Shown: one piece after another, positions 53,652 through 62,385 of the stretch
How the letters are laid out: the number at the start of each line of letters is the position of its first letter
Position numbering within the stretch: position 1 is the stretch's first letter
Origin: Crocosphaera sp.
GTDB taxonomy: Bacteria > Cyanobacteriota > Cyanobacteriia > Cyanobacteriales > Microcystaceae
Direction of reading: 5' to 3'
NCBI RefSeq assembly: GCF_030064895.1
Contig: NZ_JASJEB010000017.1
Coordinates: 1-64,000, forward strand
Length of the DNA stretch: 64,000 bases
Notes under the pieces: generated by a model
What the model saw: only the letters and a program-made list of their open reading frames with translations
Databases searched by the model: none
Told to the model about the DNA's origin: nothing
Program-made: the position numbers and the translations under genes

Positions 53652-54457
53652 TTCCAACCTAGTTGTTTAACTATACTGTCAATTTTCTTAGGATCAACTC
53701 CATAGGTTCGTAAACGTCTCACAGAGCTTCCCTTACCATATTTTGCCACATCAACAAATACCTCTTCATTTGTAATTTTTTTACGAAAGGTTTTATTAGA
53801 TGAAAGTTTTGTAAGAGATTTTGTCATACATGGTGATAAAGATTGAACTTTCTCAAAGACTTTATCATCAACTGAAATATCTTCAGATATAGGTTCTGGA
53901 AGTGCATCAGTTGGTAACTCGTTAAAAAAATCAGACAGTGGTTCAGGATTCAAGCGTCTTAAAGTTGCAAAGAATATCTTAGTAGAAATATAATTTTCAC
54001 CTTTTCTTTGCGCTTGTACTGCGGCTAAAGCAAGTGCATCTTGTAAAGATGGATCGAGTTTATCCCAAATTGACTTTAACAATGAATTACCAGGATTAAT
54101 ATATATAGTAATATTTAATTTTAATGCTTTAATATCTTCTAATTTAATTCCGATTTCCTCTAGTTCTGCCTCTGATAAAGTTTGAATATGATCTATTAGT
54201 ATTTTAGCTTGTTCTAAAATCTCCAGCTTCTGATCAGCCTTAACTTCACTCCAATATTTAATAAGATTTTCTCGACCTTTCTCGGAATTAAGATTTTCTT
54301 CTATAGGCTTAGGCTGAATATTTAGATTTTGATAACGACGTTTGATAATTGCTTTTAAGCCTTCATAGCTATCATTTACAGCCTTTCCAGCAACAGATTG
54401 CAAGCCACTAGCAGCGCCTAATGCTAAAACAGTGACAATAGTAGTAATAGGTTCCAT
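53633..54457 (-). CDS. Clp-N-like helical protein, C-terminus altered by a MITE
   Basis: The 274-residue protein begins with a hydrophobic helix (ITTIVTVLALGAASGLQSVA) and a helical KAVNDSYEGLKAIIKRRY segment, as seen in cyanobacterial proteins associated with NTPase signalling. Residues about 135-170 (LQDALALAAVQAQRKGENYISTKIFFATLRRL) resemble a Clp N-domain helix pair; the remainder is uncharacterised. The last five residues and the TAG come from MITE 3, so the native end may be lost. It is divergent from the AAA-WD40 gene with a 113-bp gap. Confidence 0.6.
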   Translation of the reverse strand: MEPITTIVTVLALGAASGLQSVAGKAVNDSYEGLKAIIKRRYQNLNIQPKPIEENLNSEKGRENLIKYWSEVKADQKLEILEQAKILIDHIQTLSEAELEEIGIKLEDIKALKLNITIYINPGNSLLKSIWDKLDPSLQDALALAAVQAQRKGENYISTKIFFATLRRLNPEPLSDFFNELPTDALPEPISEDISVDDKVFEKVQSLSPCMTKSLTKLSSNKTFRKKITNEEVFVDVAKYGKGSSVRRLRTYGVDPKKIDSIVKQLGWNIAVEA

Positions 54458-54570
54458 TTATCAAGAATTTAAATTTAAGAGTCTGTGAAGCACAGTATAA
54501 CATGGAAAAAAGAAACTTTTTGTTAATTAAAATAAACTATAATCAAGATAAATGGTTGGTTTTAAAGTAG

Positions 54571-57500
54571 ATGAATACTGATGTAAATCAAAGTGATTTT
54601 TTATACGAATATCAAGTAGGAGGAAGTCTCAGAATTAATGCACCAAGTTATGTGGTACGTCACGGGGACAGTCAACTTTATCAAGCTTTGTTAAAAGGTG
54701 ATTTTTGTTATGTTCTCAATACTCGTCAAATGGGAAAATCTAGTCTTAGGGTTCGTATTAAAAACCGTTTACAAAAAGAAGGTTATCGTTGCGCTTCTTT
54801 AGATTTAACCAGTATTGGCAGTGAAACCACAACTCCTATACAATGGTATAAAGGCGTAATCTGGGAATTATGGCGCGGTTTTAATCTTATTGGTAAAGTT
54901 AATTTAAAAGCTTGGTGGAGCGAGCAAACAGATTTTTCACCCATACAACGTCTAGACCATTTTATACAAGATATTCTCCTCGAGTCAATCCCCTCTCAAC
55001 CCATTGTCATTTTTATAGATGAAATTGATAGTGTTTTGGGATTACCCTTTGCAGTGGACGATTTGTGGGCATTAATTCGCTTTTGTTACAATGAAAGGGC
55101 AGAAAATGACGAATATAACCGTCTAACCTTTGCTTTATTCGGTGTCGTTACCCCTTCCGAATTAATCCAAAGTAAAGATCGCACCCCCTTTAATATTGGC
55201 ACAGCGATCGAATTGAGAGGGTTTCAACCCCATGAAATTAAGCCTCTGATTGGGGGTTTAAAGGGGTCATTAACCTATCCACAGCAAATTTTGGATGAAA
55301 TTATCTATTGGACGGGAGGACAGCCGTTTCTAACGCAAAAACTCTGTCATAAGGTGATTGCAGAAACTTCTCCCTCCTTAACCCCGGAAACCGTACCCCA
55401 ATGGATAGAAAGATTAGTGCGATCGCAAATTATTGATCATTGGGAAACTCAAGACGAACCGGAACACTTACGCACTATTCGCAACCGTATCCTACGGGAT
55501 GAAGGGAATATAGGAAGTATTTTAAGCTGCTATCTGGAAATTTTACAACAGGGACAAATTCCTTTAGATAATAGTTTAGAACAACGGGAATTATTATTAT
55601 CAGGAATCGTAGAAAAACGGGGATCTTGTTTACGAGTCCGCAACCCAATTTATGAAATGGTGTTTAATAAAAGTTGGGTTAATGAACAATTAGATCGTCT
55701 TCGTCCCTACAGTTCCCTGTTGAAAGTATGGGTTAAATCTAACTATAAAGATCAGTCTCAACTATTACGAGGAACAGGTTTATTAGAGGCACAAAAATGG
55801 GCGAAAAATCATCGTTTAAGTGACCTTGATTATCAATTTTTAGCAGCTTCTGAAACCTGCGATCACCGTGAAACTCAACAAAAATTAGAAGCAGAAAAAT
55901 TAAAAGAAACTCAAAAGAGAGTAAAAGCACAAAAAAGATTAATTGCAGTAATTAGTTTTGCTTTGTTGGTGTCCTGTGGTTTAATTTGGGTAGCTATGAA
56001 TCAATATCGTCAAGCAACTTTAAATGAGATTCAAGCGATCGCCCGTTCTTCTCAAGGATATTTAGTCTCGCAACAGGGTTTAAACTCATTGATAGCAGCG
56101 ATCAAAGCAAAACGAAAGTTACAACGCTTAAAAATTAATGATCGAGAAACTCAACAAGAGGTAGAAATAGCGTTAGGAAAAGCGGTTTATGGTGCATTAG
56201 AATTCAATCGTTTTATAGGTCATAAAGATGGGGTTTGGGGAGTTGATATCAGTCAAGATGGGGAAACTTTAGTAACAGCAAGTTGGGATCATACTCTAAA
56301 ATTATGGCAACGGAACGGAAAATTATTAAAAACACTCTCAGGTCATACAAACCGTGTTTATAAAGTTAAATTTAGTCATAATAATCAACTAATTTCTTCT
56401 GCAAGTATCGATCGCACTATTAAAATTTGGACAGTTGACGGTCAACTTTTGCATACCCTTGTCACCGATGAACAAGTTTATGACGTTACCTTTAGTCCCG
56501 ATGATAAAACCCTGATCGCAGCAACAGGAAATCATCTCCAAGTTTGGACAGTAGAAGGAGAATTTGTCAAAAAAATAGAAGGACATACAGCACAAGTTTA
56601 TGATGTAGAATTTAGTCATAATGGTCAATTTTTACTCTCCAGTAGCAAAGATAAAACTATCAAACTATGGAACAAAAACGGCCAACTCCTAAAAACTTTT
56701 ACGGGTCATAATAATACTGTCTGGGAAGTAGAATGGGGTGAAGATGATAGTTATTTTCTCTCTGGTAGTGAAGTAGGAAATATTAAACAATGGAACCTAG
56801 ACGGCAATCTGGTTAAGACCATTCCTGCTCATTCTAGCGCAGTTATGGATATAGAATTTGTGCCTCAAAGAAAAGCCTTTTTTTCCACAGGAGAAGATCA
56901 AACTATTAAATTATGGTCTATTGAAGGGGAATTAATCGATACATTTAAAGGCCATGAAGACGGTATCTTAGATTTAGCGATCGACCCCAATCAAAAATTT
57001 TGGGTGTCTGCAAGTTGGGATAAAACTGTTAAACTCTGGAAACCAAATAAACCCCTTTGGATCGATTTTTTGGAACATAAAGCAGAAATTCGCGGTATTG
57101 CTTTTAGTCCCGATCAAACCCACATTGTCACAGCTAGTCGAGATCATACACTAAAATTATGGAACCCTGAAAAAAAATCAATTATTCCCCTAAAAAATCA
57201 CACCGATGGGGTATCAACGGTGGTTTATAGTCCCAATGGACAGTTTTTTGCCTCAGGAAGTCGCGATGAAACGGTCAGGTTATGGAGTAGTCAAGGGGAG
57301 AATTTTCGCACGTTACAGGGTCATACTGATTGGGTTTTAACTGTTGCTATTAGTCCTGATAGTCAATTAATTGCTTCGGGAAGTTTGGATAAAACTATTA
57401 AATTATGGCATCGGGATGATACATCAATTAAAACTAAAACTATTACAGGACATTCTCGGGGGGTTTTAGACATCGCTTTTAGTCCTGATGGTCAATATTT

Positions 57501-58032
57501 GGTTTCTGGGAGTAGCGATAGAACCCTGAAAATTTGGCGACTGGATGGTAGTTTGGTGAGAACCCTTAAGGGACATCAAGCACCGGTGAGAAGTGTTGCT
57601 ATTAGTCCCGATGGCAGTAAAATTGTCTCAGGAAGTCGAGATAACACGGTAAAAGTCTGGAGTTGGGAAGGAGAGTTATTACATACCTTAGACCAACATC
57701 AAGAAAGGGTTTGGTCTGTTGCTTTTAGTCCCAATGGTGAGATGATAGCATCGGGAAGTGATGACGGGACGGTAAGATTTTGGGATCTTGATGGCCAATT
57801 AATTAAAACTTTATACGGTTATAGTAGTATGATTCGTTCTCTTGCTTTTAGTCCTGATGGTCAACAAATAGCGGTAGGGAGTCGGGAAAATAGGCTTATT
57901 TTATGGGATTTAAAGGAAGTTTTAGCCCTCGATGAATTGCGTTATGGATGTGCTTGGATTAAAGATTATTTAAAATTTAATGCTACTCTATCAGAAAGCG
58001 ATCGCCGTATTTGTGATGGAATTAATCAATAA
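54571..58032 (+). CDS. AAA-like ATPase with 14 WD40 repeats
   Basis: The 1153-residue protein has an AAA-like (AAA_35) ATPase at about residues 14-340: phosphate-loop NTRQMGKSSLR (50-60) and Walker B IVIFIDEIDS (near 150). A coiled stretch and one membrane helix follow (LIAVISFALLVSCGLIWVAM, about 460-480). Then come 14 WD40 repeats (about 545-1110), enough for two seven-bladed propellers. The ATPase resembles STAND switch proteins of cyanobacteria, with WD40 as sensor or scaffold. It is followed 87 bp later by a potassium-channel gene. Ligand unknown. Confidence 0.87.
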   Translation: MNTDVNQSDFLYEYQVGGSLRINAPSYVVRHGDSQLYQALLKGDFCYVLNTRQMGKSSLRVRIKNRLQKEGYRCASLDLTSIGSETTTPIQWYKGVIWELWRGFNLIGKVNLKAWWSEQTDFSPIQRLDHFIQDILLESIPSQPIVIFIDEIDSVLGLPFAVDDLWALIRFCYNERAENDEYNRLTFALFGVVTPSELIQSKDRTPFNIGTAIELRGFQPHEIKPLIGGLKGSLTYPQQILDEIIYWTGGQPFLTQKLCHKVIAETSPSLTPETVPQWIERLVRSQIIDHWETQDEPEHLRTIRNRILRDEGNIGSILSCYLEILQQGQIPLDNSLEQRELLLSGIVEKRGSCLRVRNPIYEMVFNKSWVNEQLDRLRPYSSLLKVWVKSNYKDQSQLLRGTGLLEAQKWAKNHRLSDLDYQFLAASETCDHRETQQKLEAEKLKETQKRVKAQKRLIAVISFALLVSCGLIWVAMNQYRQATLNEIQAIARSSQGYLVSQQGLNSLIAAIKAKRKLQRLKINDRETQQEVEIALGKAVYGALEFNRFIGHKDGVWGVDISQDGETLVTASWDHTLKLWQRNGKLLKTLSGHTNRVYKVKFSHNNQLISSASIDRTIKIWTVDGQLLHTLVTDEQVYDVTFSPDDKTLIAATGNHLQVWTVEGEFVKKIEGHTAQVYDVEFSHNGQFLLSSSKDKTIKLWNKNGQLLKTFTGHNNTVWEVEWGEDDSYFLSGSEVGNIKQWNLDGNLVKTIPAHSSAVMDIEFVPQRKAFFSTGEDQTIKLWSIEGELIDTFKGHEDGILDLAIDPNQKFWVSASWDKTVKLWKPNKPLWIDFLEHKAEIRGIAFSPDQTHIVTASRDHTLKLWNPEKKSIIPLKNHTDGVSTVVYSPNGQFFASGSRDETVRLWSSQGENFRTLQGHTDWVLTVAISPDSQLIASGSLDKTIKLWHRDDTSIKTKTITGHSRGVLDIAFSPDGQYLVSGSSDRTLKIWRLDGSLVRTLKGHQAPVRSVAISPDGSKIVSGSRDNTVKVWSWEGELLHTLDQHQERVWSVAFSPNGEMIASGSDDGTVRFWDLDGQLIKTLYGYSSMIRSLAFSPDGQQIAVGSRENRLILWDLKEVLALDELRYGCAWIKDYLKFNATLSESDRRICDGINQ

Positions 58033-58119
58033 ATAAAGTAGTAAAATGGGAACAATTTTTACTCTCTTATCAATAGATAATTGATGATTAATTAATTCCC
58101 TTATCCATTAATTTTTTTT

Positions 58120-58995
58120 ATGCGTCTTTCCAAAAGTTTAATTAAGTCTTTTAATTCCCTAACAAAACTCAACCCCATAACTTTCTTACATCCGAAAAAC
58201 TACGATCTCTATCATTGGTTATTAGCCCTTCGTTGGCGATATTTTTTAATCTTAATTAGTTTGTTTTATTTTAGCATTAACAGTTTGTTTGCCTTAGCTT
58301 ATATGACGGCTGAAGATGGTATTGCTAATGCAGAACAGGGATCATTTAAAGATGCTTTCTTTTTTAGTATTCAAACTTTATCAACGGTTGGATATGGTTC
58401 CATGTATCCTCAAACTTTATATGCTCAAATTTTAGTGACAATTGAAATATGGCTCGGGTTATTATTATTAACTATTTTAACAGGATTAATGTTTGCCCGT
58501 TTTTCTCGTCCAACTGCAAAAGTTATTTTTAGTAATGTAGCAGTTATTTGTCCTTATAACGGGATTCCAACCCTAATGATTCGCACAGCTAACCGGCGAG
58601 ATAATCGCATTTTAGAAGCGCAAATAAGACTCTGTTTTATTCTCAATGAAGTGAGCGAAGAAGGATATAAATTAAGACGTTTTTATGACTTAGAATTATT
58701 GCGATCGCAAACCCCTGTATTTGACTTAAGCTGGTTAGTTATGCACCCCATAGATCACAATAGTCCACTGTATGGAGAAACCCTGGAGTCTTTAGCTGAA
58801 AAAGACGGAGAAATAGGGGTAATGTTAACCGGTCTTGATGAAACTTTCTCCCAAACAATTCATGCTCGTCATGTTTATTCCCTGGTCAATATTTTACCTA
58901 ATCGGCGATTTGTAGATATTTTTGCCCGTAATGCTCAAGGTCAAACCTATGTTAATTTAACTCATTTTCATGATGTTGTTTCTATCAATAATTAA
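58120..58995 (+). CDS. KirBac-type inward-rectifier potassium channel
   Basis: In the 291-residue protein, TM1 spans about 41-62, the pore helix and selectivity filter lie at STVGYGSMYP (TVGYG at 89-93), and TM2 spans about 104-126. A cytoplasmic Ig-like Kir domain follows (RPTAKVIFSNVAVICPYNGIP, RTANRRDNRI, then DLSWLVMHPID). Length and order match prokaryotic KirBac channels, gated by membrane lipids and cytosolic signals. It lies 87 bp after the AAA-WD40 gene on the same strand, so co-transcription is possible. ATG at 58120. Confidence 0.9.
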   Translation: MRLSKSLIKSFNSLTKLNPITFLHPKNYDLYHWLLALRWRYFLILISLFYFSINSLFALAYMTAEDGIANAEQGSFKDAFFFSIQTLSTVGYGSMYPQTLYAQILVTIEIWLGLLLLTILTGLMFARFSRPTAKVIFSNVAVICPYNGIPTLMIRTANRRDNRILEAQIRLCFILNEVSEEGYKLRRFYDLELLRSQTPVFDLSWLVMHPIDHNSPLYGETLESLAEKDGEIGVMLTGLDETFSQTIHARHVYSLVNILPNRRFVDIFARNAQGQTYVNLTHFHDVVSINN

Positions 58996-59013
58996 TAATT
59001 ATTAGGTGTTCAT

Positions 59014-59373
59014 TCAAGCTTTTAACCAAGCGATTGCTTCTGCTTTTTGAGCATGGGTAAAATGTTTAACTTGGATACTAGGGAATAATGGATCTGCGAT
59101 TTCTATCCATTTTTCTATCCATTTTTTTTCAGTGACAACTGCTTTTTTACTAAATCGTTTAAAGTTGGGAAGAGCAAATTTTAACTCCGCTATCAGTGCA
59201 TCTAAAGTAATTCCTCCAAAGGTATCAACTTCCACATAAATACTCACTTGCCCAGACTGCAAGAATTTTGTCTCAATTGCTTTAATTACTTCGTTGATAT
59301 CTGATTTATCTAATTTTCCTGATACCGTAATAGCGATCGCATTTTCAATTTCAATAGGTAGGAGTTTAAGCAT
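59014..59373 (-). CDS. SpoIIAA-like (STAS-related) protein
   Basis: The protein has the SpoIIAA-like fold (PF11964 type): a central strand with VTVSGKLDKSDINEVIKAIE, IYVEVDTFGGITLDALIAEL, then VKHFTHAQKAEAIAWL at the end. The family is related to STAS anti-anti-sigma factors but lacks a clear phosphorylatable Ser motif. The frame is open to 59430; ATG 59373 (MLKLLPIEIE) matches the usual family start. It converges on the KirBac gene with an 18-bp gap. Confidence 0.78.
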   Translation of the reverse strand: MLKLLPIEIENAIAITVSGKLDKSDINEVIKAIETKFLQSGQVSIYVEVDTFGGITLDALIAELKFALPNFKRFSKKAVVTEKKWIEKWIEIADPLFPSIQVKHFTHAQKAEAIAWLKA

Positions 59374-59495
59374 AATTATGTATTCCCCTAATTGTTCAAT
59401 ATTTTCAACTGCACCACCTTTATTATACATTTATTATTTTCTACTTTTTTCGATAAGAAAAAAGTGTCTCGTATTAGTGAATGAATTATAGCCAA

Positions 59496-60779
59496 TTATC
59501 TTATATCTAACTCAGGTTGTAGAGGTTCAACTTGATCAATAACCGCTAATGTTCCATCTTCTTTAACTTGCCAAACCCGATAGGGACTGATCACATCTCC
59601 ATATTCATCCATATCAACTGCACCACTAACACCCTGATAATTTATCTCCTTTCCTTCACGAAGAAGTTTAAGAGCTTGACAAGGATCCCTCACCTCAACT
59701 CCTGGAGCATTAGAAACTTGCCGAATTTGACCCTTGATCCCTGTCCCTGTATTGGTTTGTGAAGCCTGCGCCGCTAACATTAACAAGACCGTAGCATCCC
59801 AAGTATGGGGAAAATAGGTCGAAACATCTGCTGTTCCCAGTTTTTCTTGCCATTTGGCTGTTATGTCAGACTCCTCCAGCTTACTCCCAGGAACAGTACC
59901 TAATGCACCTGCTAAGATCCAATCTCCTTCCTCATTTTTTCCTACTTGTTTAATAAATTTTTGAGAATAAACTGCATCCGTCAACAGGAGTTGAGCTTTC
60001 TTTCCAAAGTTCTGTCCATTGCTCGATTGAAGGATCAGTTTTCCTTCTTCAGTAGAAAAAATGCCGACGATCGCCTGAGCGTTTTTAGCTAAAATGGCAG
60101 TGGTTTCTTGGTCAAAATTTTGACCTTGGGCTGCATAACGGATGGGGTTTTGGTCGTCTAATACTCTGCCACCCAATTTATCAAAGATATTGACTAATTG
60201 TCGTTCAAAACCAATGCCATAATTATTACTAACGGCAATAGTGGCCAGTGTTTTAATACCTCTTTGACGAGCCACAGAAGCCAAAGCCTTGGCTTGATGG
60301 ATATCTGAAGGAACGGTTCTTGCCCAAAATCCTCGAAAATCACCCCTTCCTGCCCGATTTGTAAACATTGGGCTGGTACTAGAGGGAGAAATTAACATCA
60401 CTCGATTGCGAACGGCCACATCAATAACAATGTTAGACACACCACTAAATCTTGCTCCTACCACACCTGCCACTCGATCTTCTTCAGCTAACTTGGTGAT
60501 GGCGATTGCTCCTTGGACAGCTTCTCCTTGACTATCTTCTTGAATTAGGGTGACTGGTTTACCATTGACTCCCCCACAAGCGTTCACTTCCTCAACAGCT
60601 AAAGCGGCAGCTTTAGAAAGGTCTAGACCACTGATAATATTTCCGCTCTTTGGTAAGACAGTACCGAGTTTTAACCCTTCTTGCACACTGGAATGAGGAG
60701 GAGGTGAAGAGGTGCAACTGGTGAGCAAACTAAGGCTAAAACAGGTAAGGACGAGACTTAGGATTCGGATTTGAAACAT
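59496..60779 (-). CDS. Branched-chain-amino-acid-type ABC binding lipoprotein
   Basis: The 427-residue protein has a lipoprotein signal ending in LLTSC (lipid on C22) and the Peripla_BP_6 (LivJ-like) fold: LKLGTVLPKSGNIISGLDLSKAAALAVEE, then GVVGARFSGVSNIVIDVAVRN, LISPSSTSP and VAVSNNYGIGFE. Such proteins bind branched-chain or other amino acids or act as sensors. No permease or ATPase genes adjoin, so its transporter is elsewhere or it serves sensing. ATG at 60779, close to a palindrome. Confidence 0.87.
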   Translation of the reverse strand: MFQIRILSLVLTCFSLSLLTSCTSSPPPHSSVQEGLKLGTVLPKSGNIISGLDLSKAAALAVEEVNACGGVNGKPVTLIQEDSQGEAVQGAIAITKLAEEDRVAGVVGARFSGVSNIVIDVAVRNRVMLISPSSTSPMFTNRAGRGDFRGFWARTVPSDIHQAKALASVARQRGIKTLATIAVSNNYGIGFERQLVNIFDKLGGRVLDDQNPIRYAAQGQNFDQETTAILAKNAQAIVGIFSTEEGKLILQSSNGQNFGKKAQLLLTDAVYSQKFIKQVGKNEEGDWILAGALGTVPGSKLEESDITAKWQEKLGTADVSTYFPHTWDATVLLMLAAQASQTNTGTGIKGQIRQVSNAPGVEVRDPCQALKLLREGKEINYQGVSGAVDMDEYGDVISPYRVWQVKEDGTLAVIDQVEPLQPELDIR

Positions 60780-60839
60780 TGTTTTAGGTGTTCGGTTCTA
60801 ATACCATTTTCGTTAACTGAGACTACATAAATTTATCTT

Positions 60840-60867
60840 GTAGGGGTCAACGGCCGTTGACCCCTAC
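60840..60867. repeat. 28-bp palindrome, GTAG...CTAC type (3)
   Basis: GTAGGGGTCAACGG and CCGTTGACCCCTAC form a perfect 14-bp inverted repeat with no loop. It lies between the binding-lipoprotein and MscS genes and shares GTAGGGGTCAAC with the copy at 21833. Confidence 0.85.
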
Positions 60868-60894
60868 CCAAATGTGTAGCTTAATAATTTAAAA

Positions 60895-62346
60895 TTATGC
60901 TGCTAAGTCCTTTGCAGAAATTTGTTGCTGTCGCAATTCCATCATTTCTCCCATCATATTAGAGAGATAGGGGAATTGGTGCATAATATCTTTCAGTTTT
61001 TCATTACTAATTACTAAAAGTTCTACATCGTTGATTGCACTAACCGTTGCATCAGATACTTGTCCAGAGATTAAAATAGCTTGGATACCAAAAATATCCC
61101 CTCGATAGAGAGTATCAATGATACGAACTTTATCTGATTCACCATTCTCATTATCGAAAATTGATAGAGTGGCACAACCTTCTAAGATGACAAATAAACC
61201 CCTTAAAGGAGCATTCACTTTAACAATAATTTCTCCTATAGCATAGTCTTCAACAGTGGCTGCTCGAGAAATTTCTTTTAAAGTATCAATAGGAATCGTT
61301 TCCCATCCTGGAATTTGTTGCAAAACTTGAACCGCCTTATCCTGAATATCAGACAATTTAGGGGCGGTGGATTCAAATCTAGCAAGAGTTTGAATCGGAT
61401 AAGGAATAGTTAATCCTTCCCGTTTACTAGCGTACCAAATACGATTTTTAAAAATACGAGCATTATTTAAGGCAGCAGGAAAATTAACGCCATATAGACG
61501 AATAAGATAATTAATCCCAGAATCACCATAGGTTGTAATAGTAATAAAAGGAGGCGGATCATTTAAAACCCCATCAATTTCTAAAGCCGTTTCTCGCAGC
61601 ACTTGAATGACTTTGTGTGGAGGATCATCATAAGAGTAACCTAACTCAACGCTTTTGCCATAAGCAGCTTCAGGACGATTAAAATTAATAAAACTCCCTT
61701 TAGCTAATTGACCATTAGGAATTACAACTAAACTTTTCTCAATAGTTGCTAAATGAACCGATCGCCAAGTAATTTCCACCACCTGACCTTGATAACCATC
61801 AACTTCAATCCAATCACCAATTTGAACGGGTTGTTCAAATAAAAGTGTTACCCCAGAGAAAACATTTCCTACACTATCTTGGAGGGCTAAACCAATCACT
61901 AATGATCCTACCCCTAAAGCGGTAATTAAGCCCCCTAAATCTGCCCCCCAAACCCTAGATAAAACAAAAGCTGATCCCATTAAAACCACAAAGGTACGAA
62001 TTAAATCCAATAATAATTTAGGAATATTAGCTTGCCATGTTCCTTCTTTAGCAGCGACAACAACATATTGATTCACTAGACTAATTCCCCAATAAATTAG
62101 GGAAATCAAAAAACAGGTTTCACTCAATTTAGCCCAAAGATTATCAGTTGGTAAAGCAACTACCACCGATAATAAAAAATAGACTCCCCAAGCGGGAATG
62201 ACTAAATTACGCAAGATGCTAACTAATTGGGTAAAGGGACTATTACGCCGTTCTAAAATGAAAACTATTTCTCCTAAACCTACCATTAAGAGGGGAAAAC
62301 CAAAGGTTAGGAATAAAGTAGGGGTCAGCCAACTAGCATTAATCAT
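60895..62346 (-). CDS. MscS mechanosensitive channel with cyclic nucleotide-binding domain
   Basis: The 483-residue protein has about four membrane helices (residues 8-170). The MscS pore helix follows (GGLITALGVGSLVIGLALQD) and the beta domain (FEQPVQIGDWIEVDGYQGQVVEITWRS). The C-terminal CNB domain lies at about 345-465 (AVEDYAIGEIIVKVNAPLRGLFVILEG, YRGDIFGIQAIL). The canonical phosphate-binding GExxxxxxxxxxxxRxA is weak: GDIFGI replaces GE.FGE. The cyclase-like gene lies 39 bp upstream on the same strand, so the pair may be linked. Confidence 0.87.
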   Translation of the reverse strand: MINASWLTPTLFLTFGFPLLMVGLGEIVFILERRNSPFTQLVSILRNLVIPAWGVYFLLSVVVALPTDNLWAKLSETCFLISLIYWGISLVNQYVVVAAKEGTWQANIPKLLLDLIRTFVVLMGSAFVLSRVWGADLGGLITALGVGSLVIGLALQDSVGNVFSGVTLLFEQPVQIGDWIEVDGYQGQVVEITWRSVHLATIEKSLVVIPNGQLAKGSFINFNRPEAAYGKSVELGYSYDDPPHKVIQVLRETALEIDGVLNDPPPFITITTYGDSGINYLIRLYGVNFPAALNNARIFKNRIWYASKREGLTIPYPIQTLARFESTAPKLSDIQDKAVQVLQQIPGWETIPIDTLKEISRAATVEDYAIGEIIVKVNAPLRGLFVILEGCATLSIFDNENGESDKVRIIDTLYRGDIFGIQAILISGQVSDATVSAINDVELLVISNEKLKDIMHQFPYLSNMMGEMMELRQQQISAKDLAA

Positions 62347-62385
62347 GTTAATTAGAATTTAGAATAAGAAAATATGCAAATTAAA

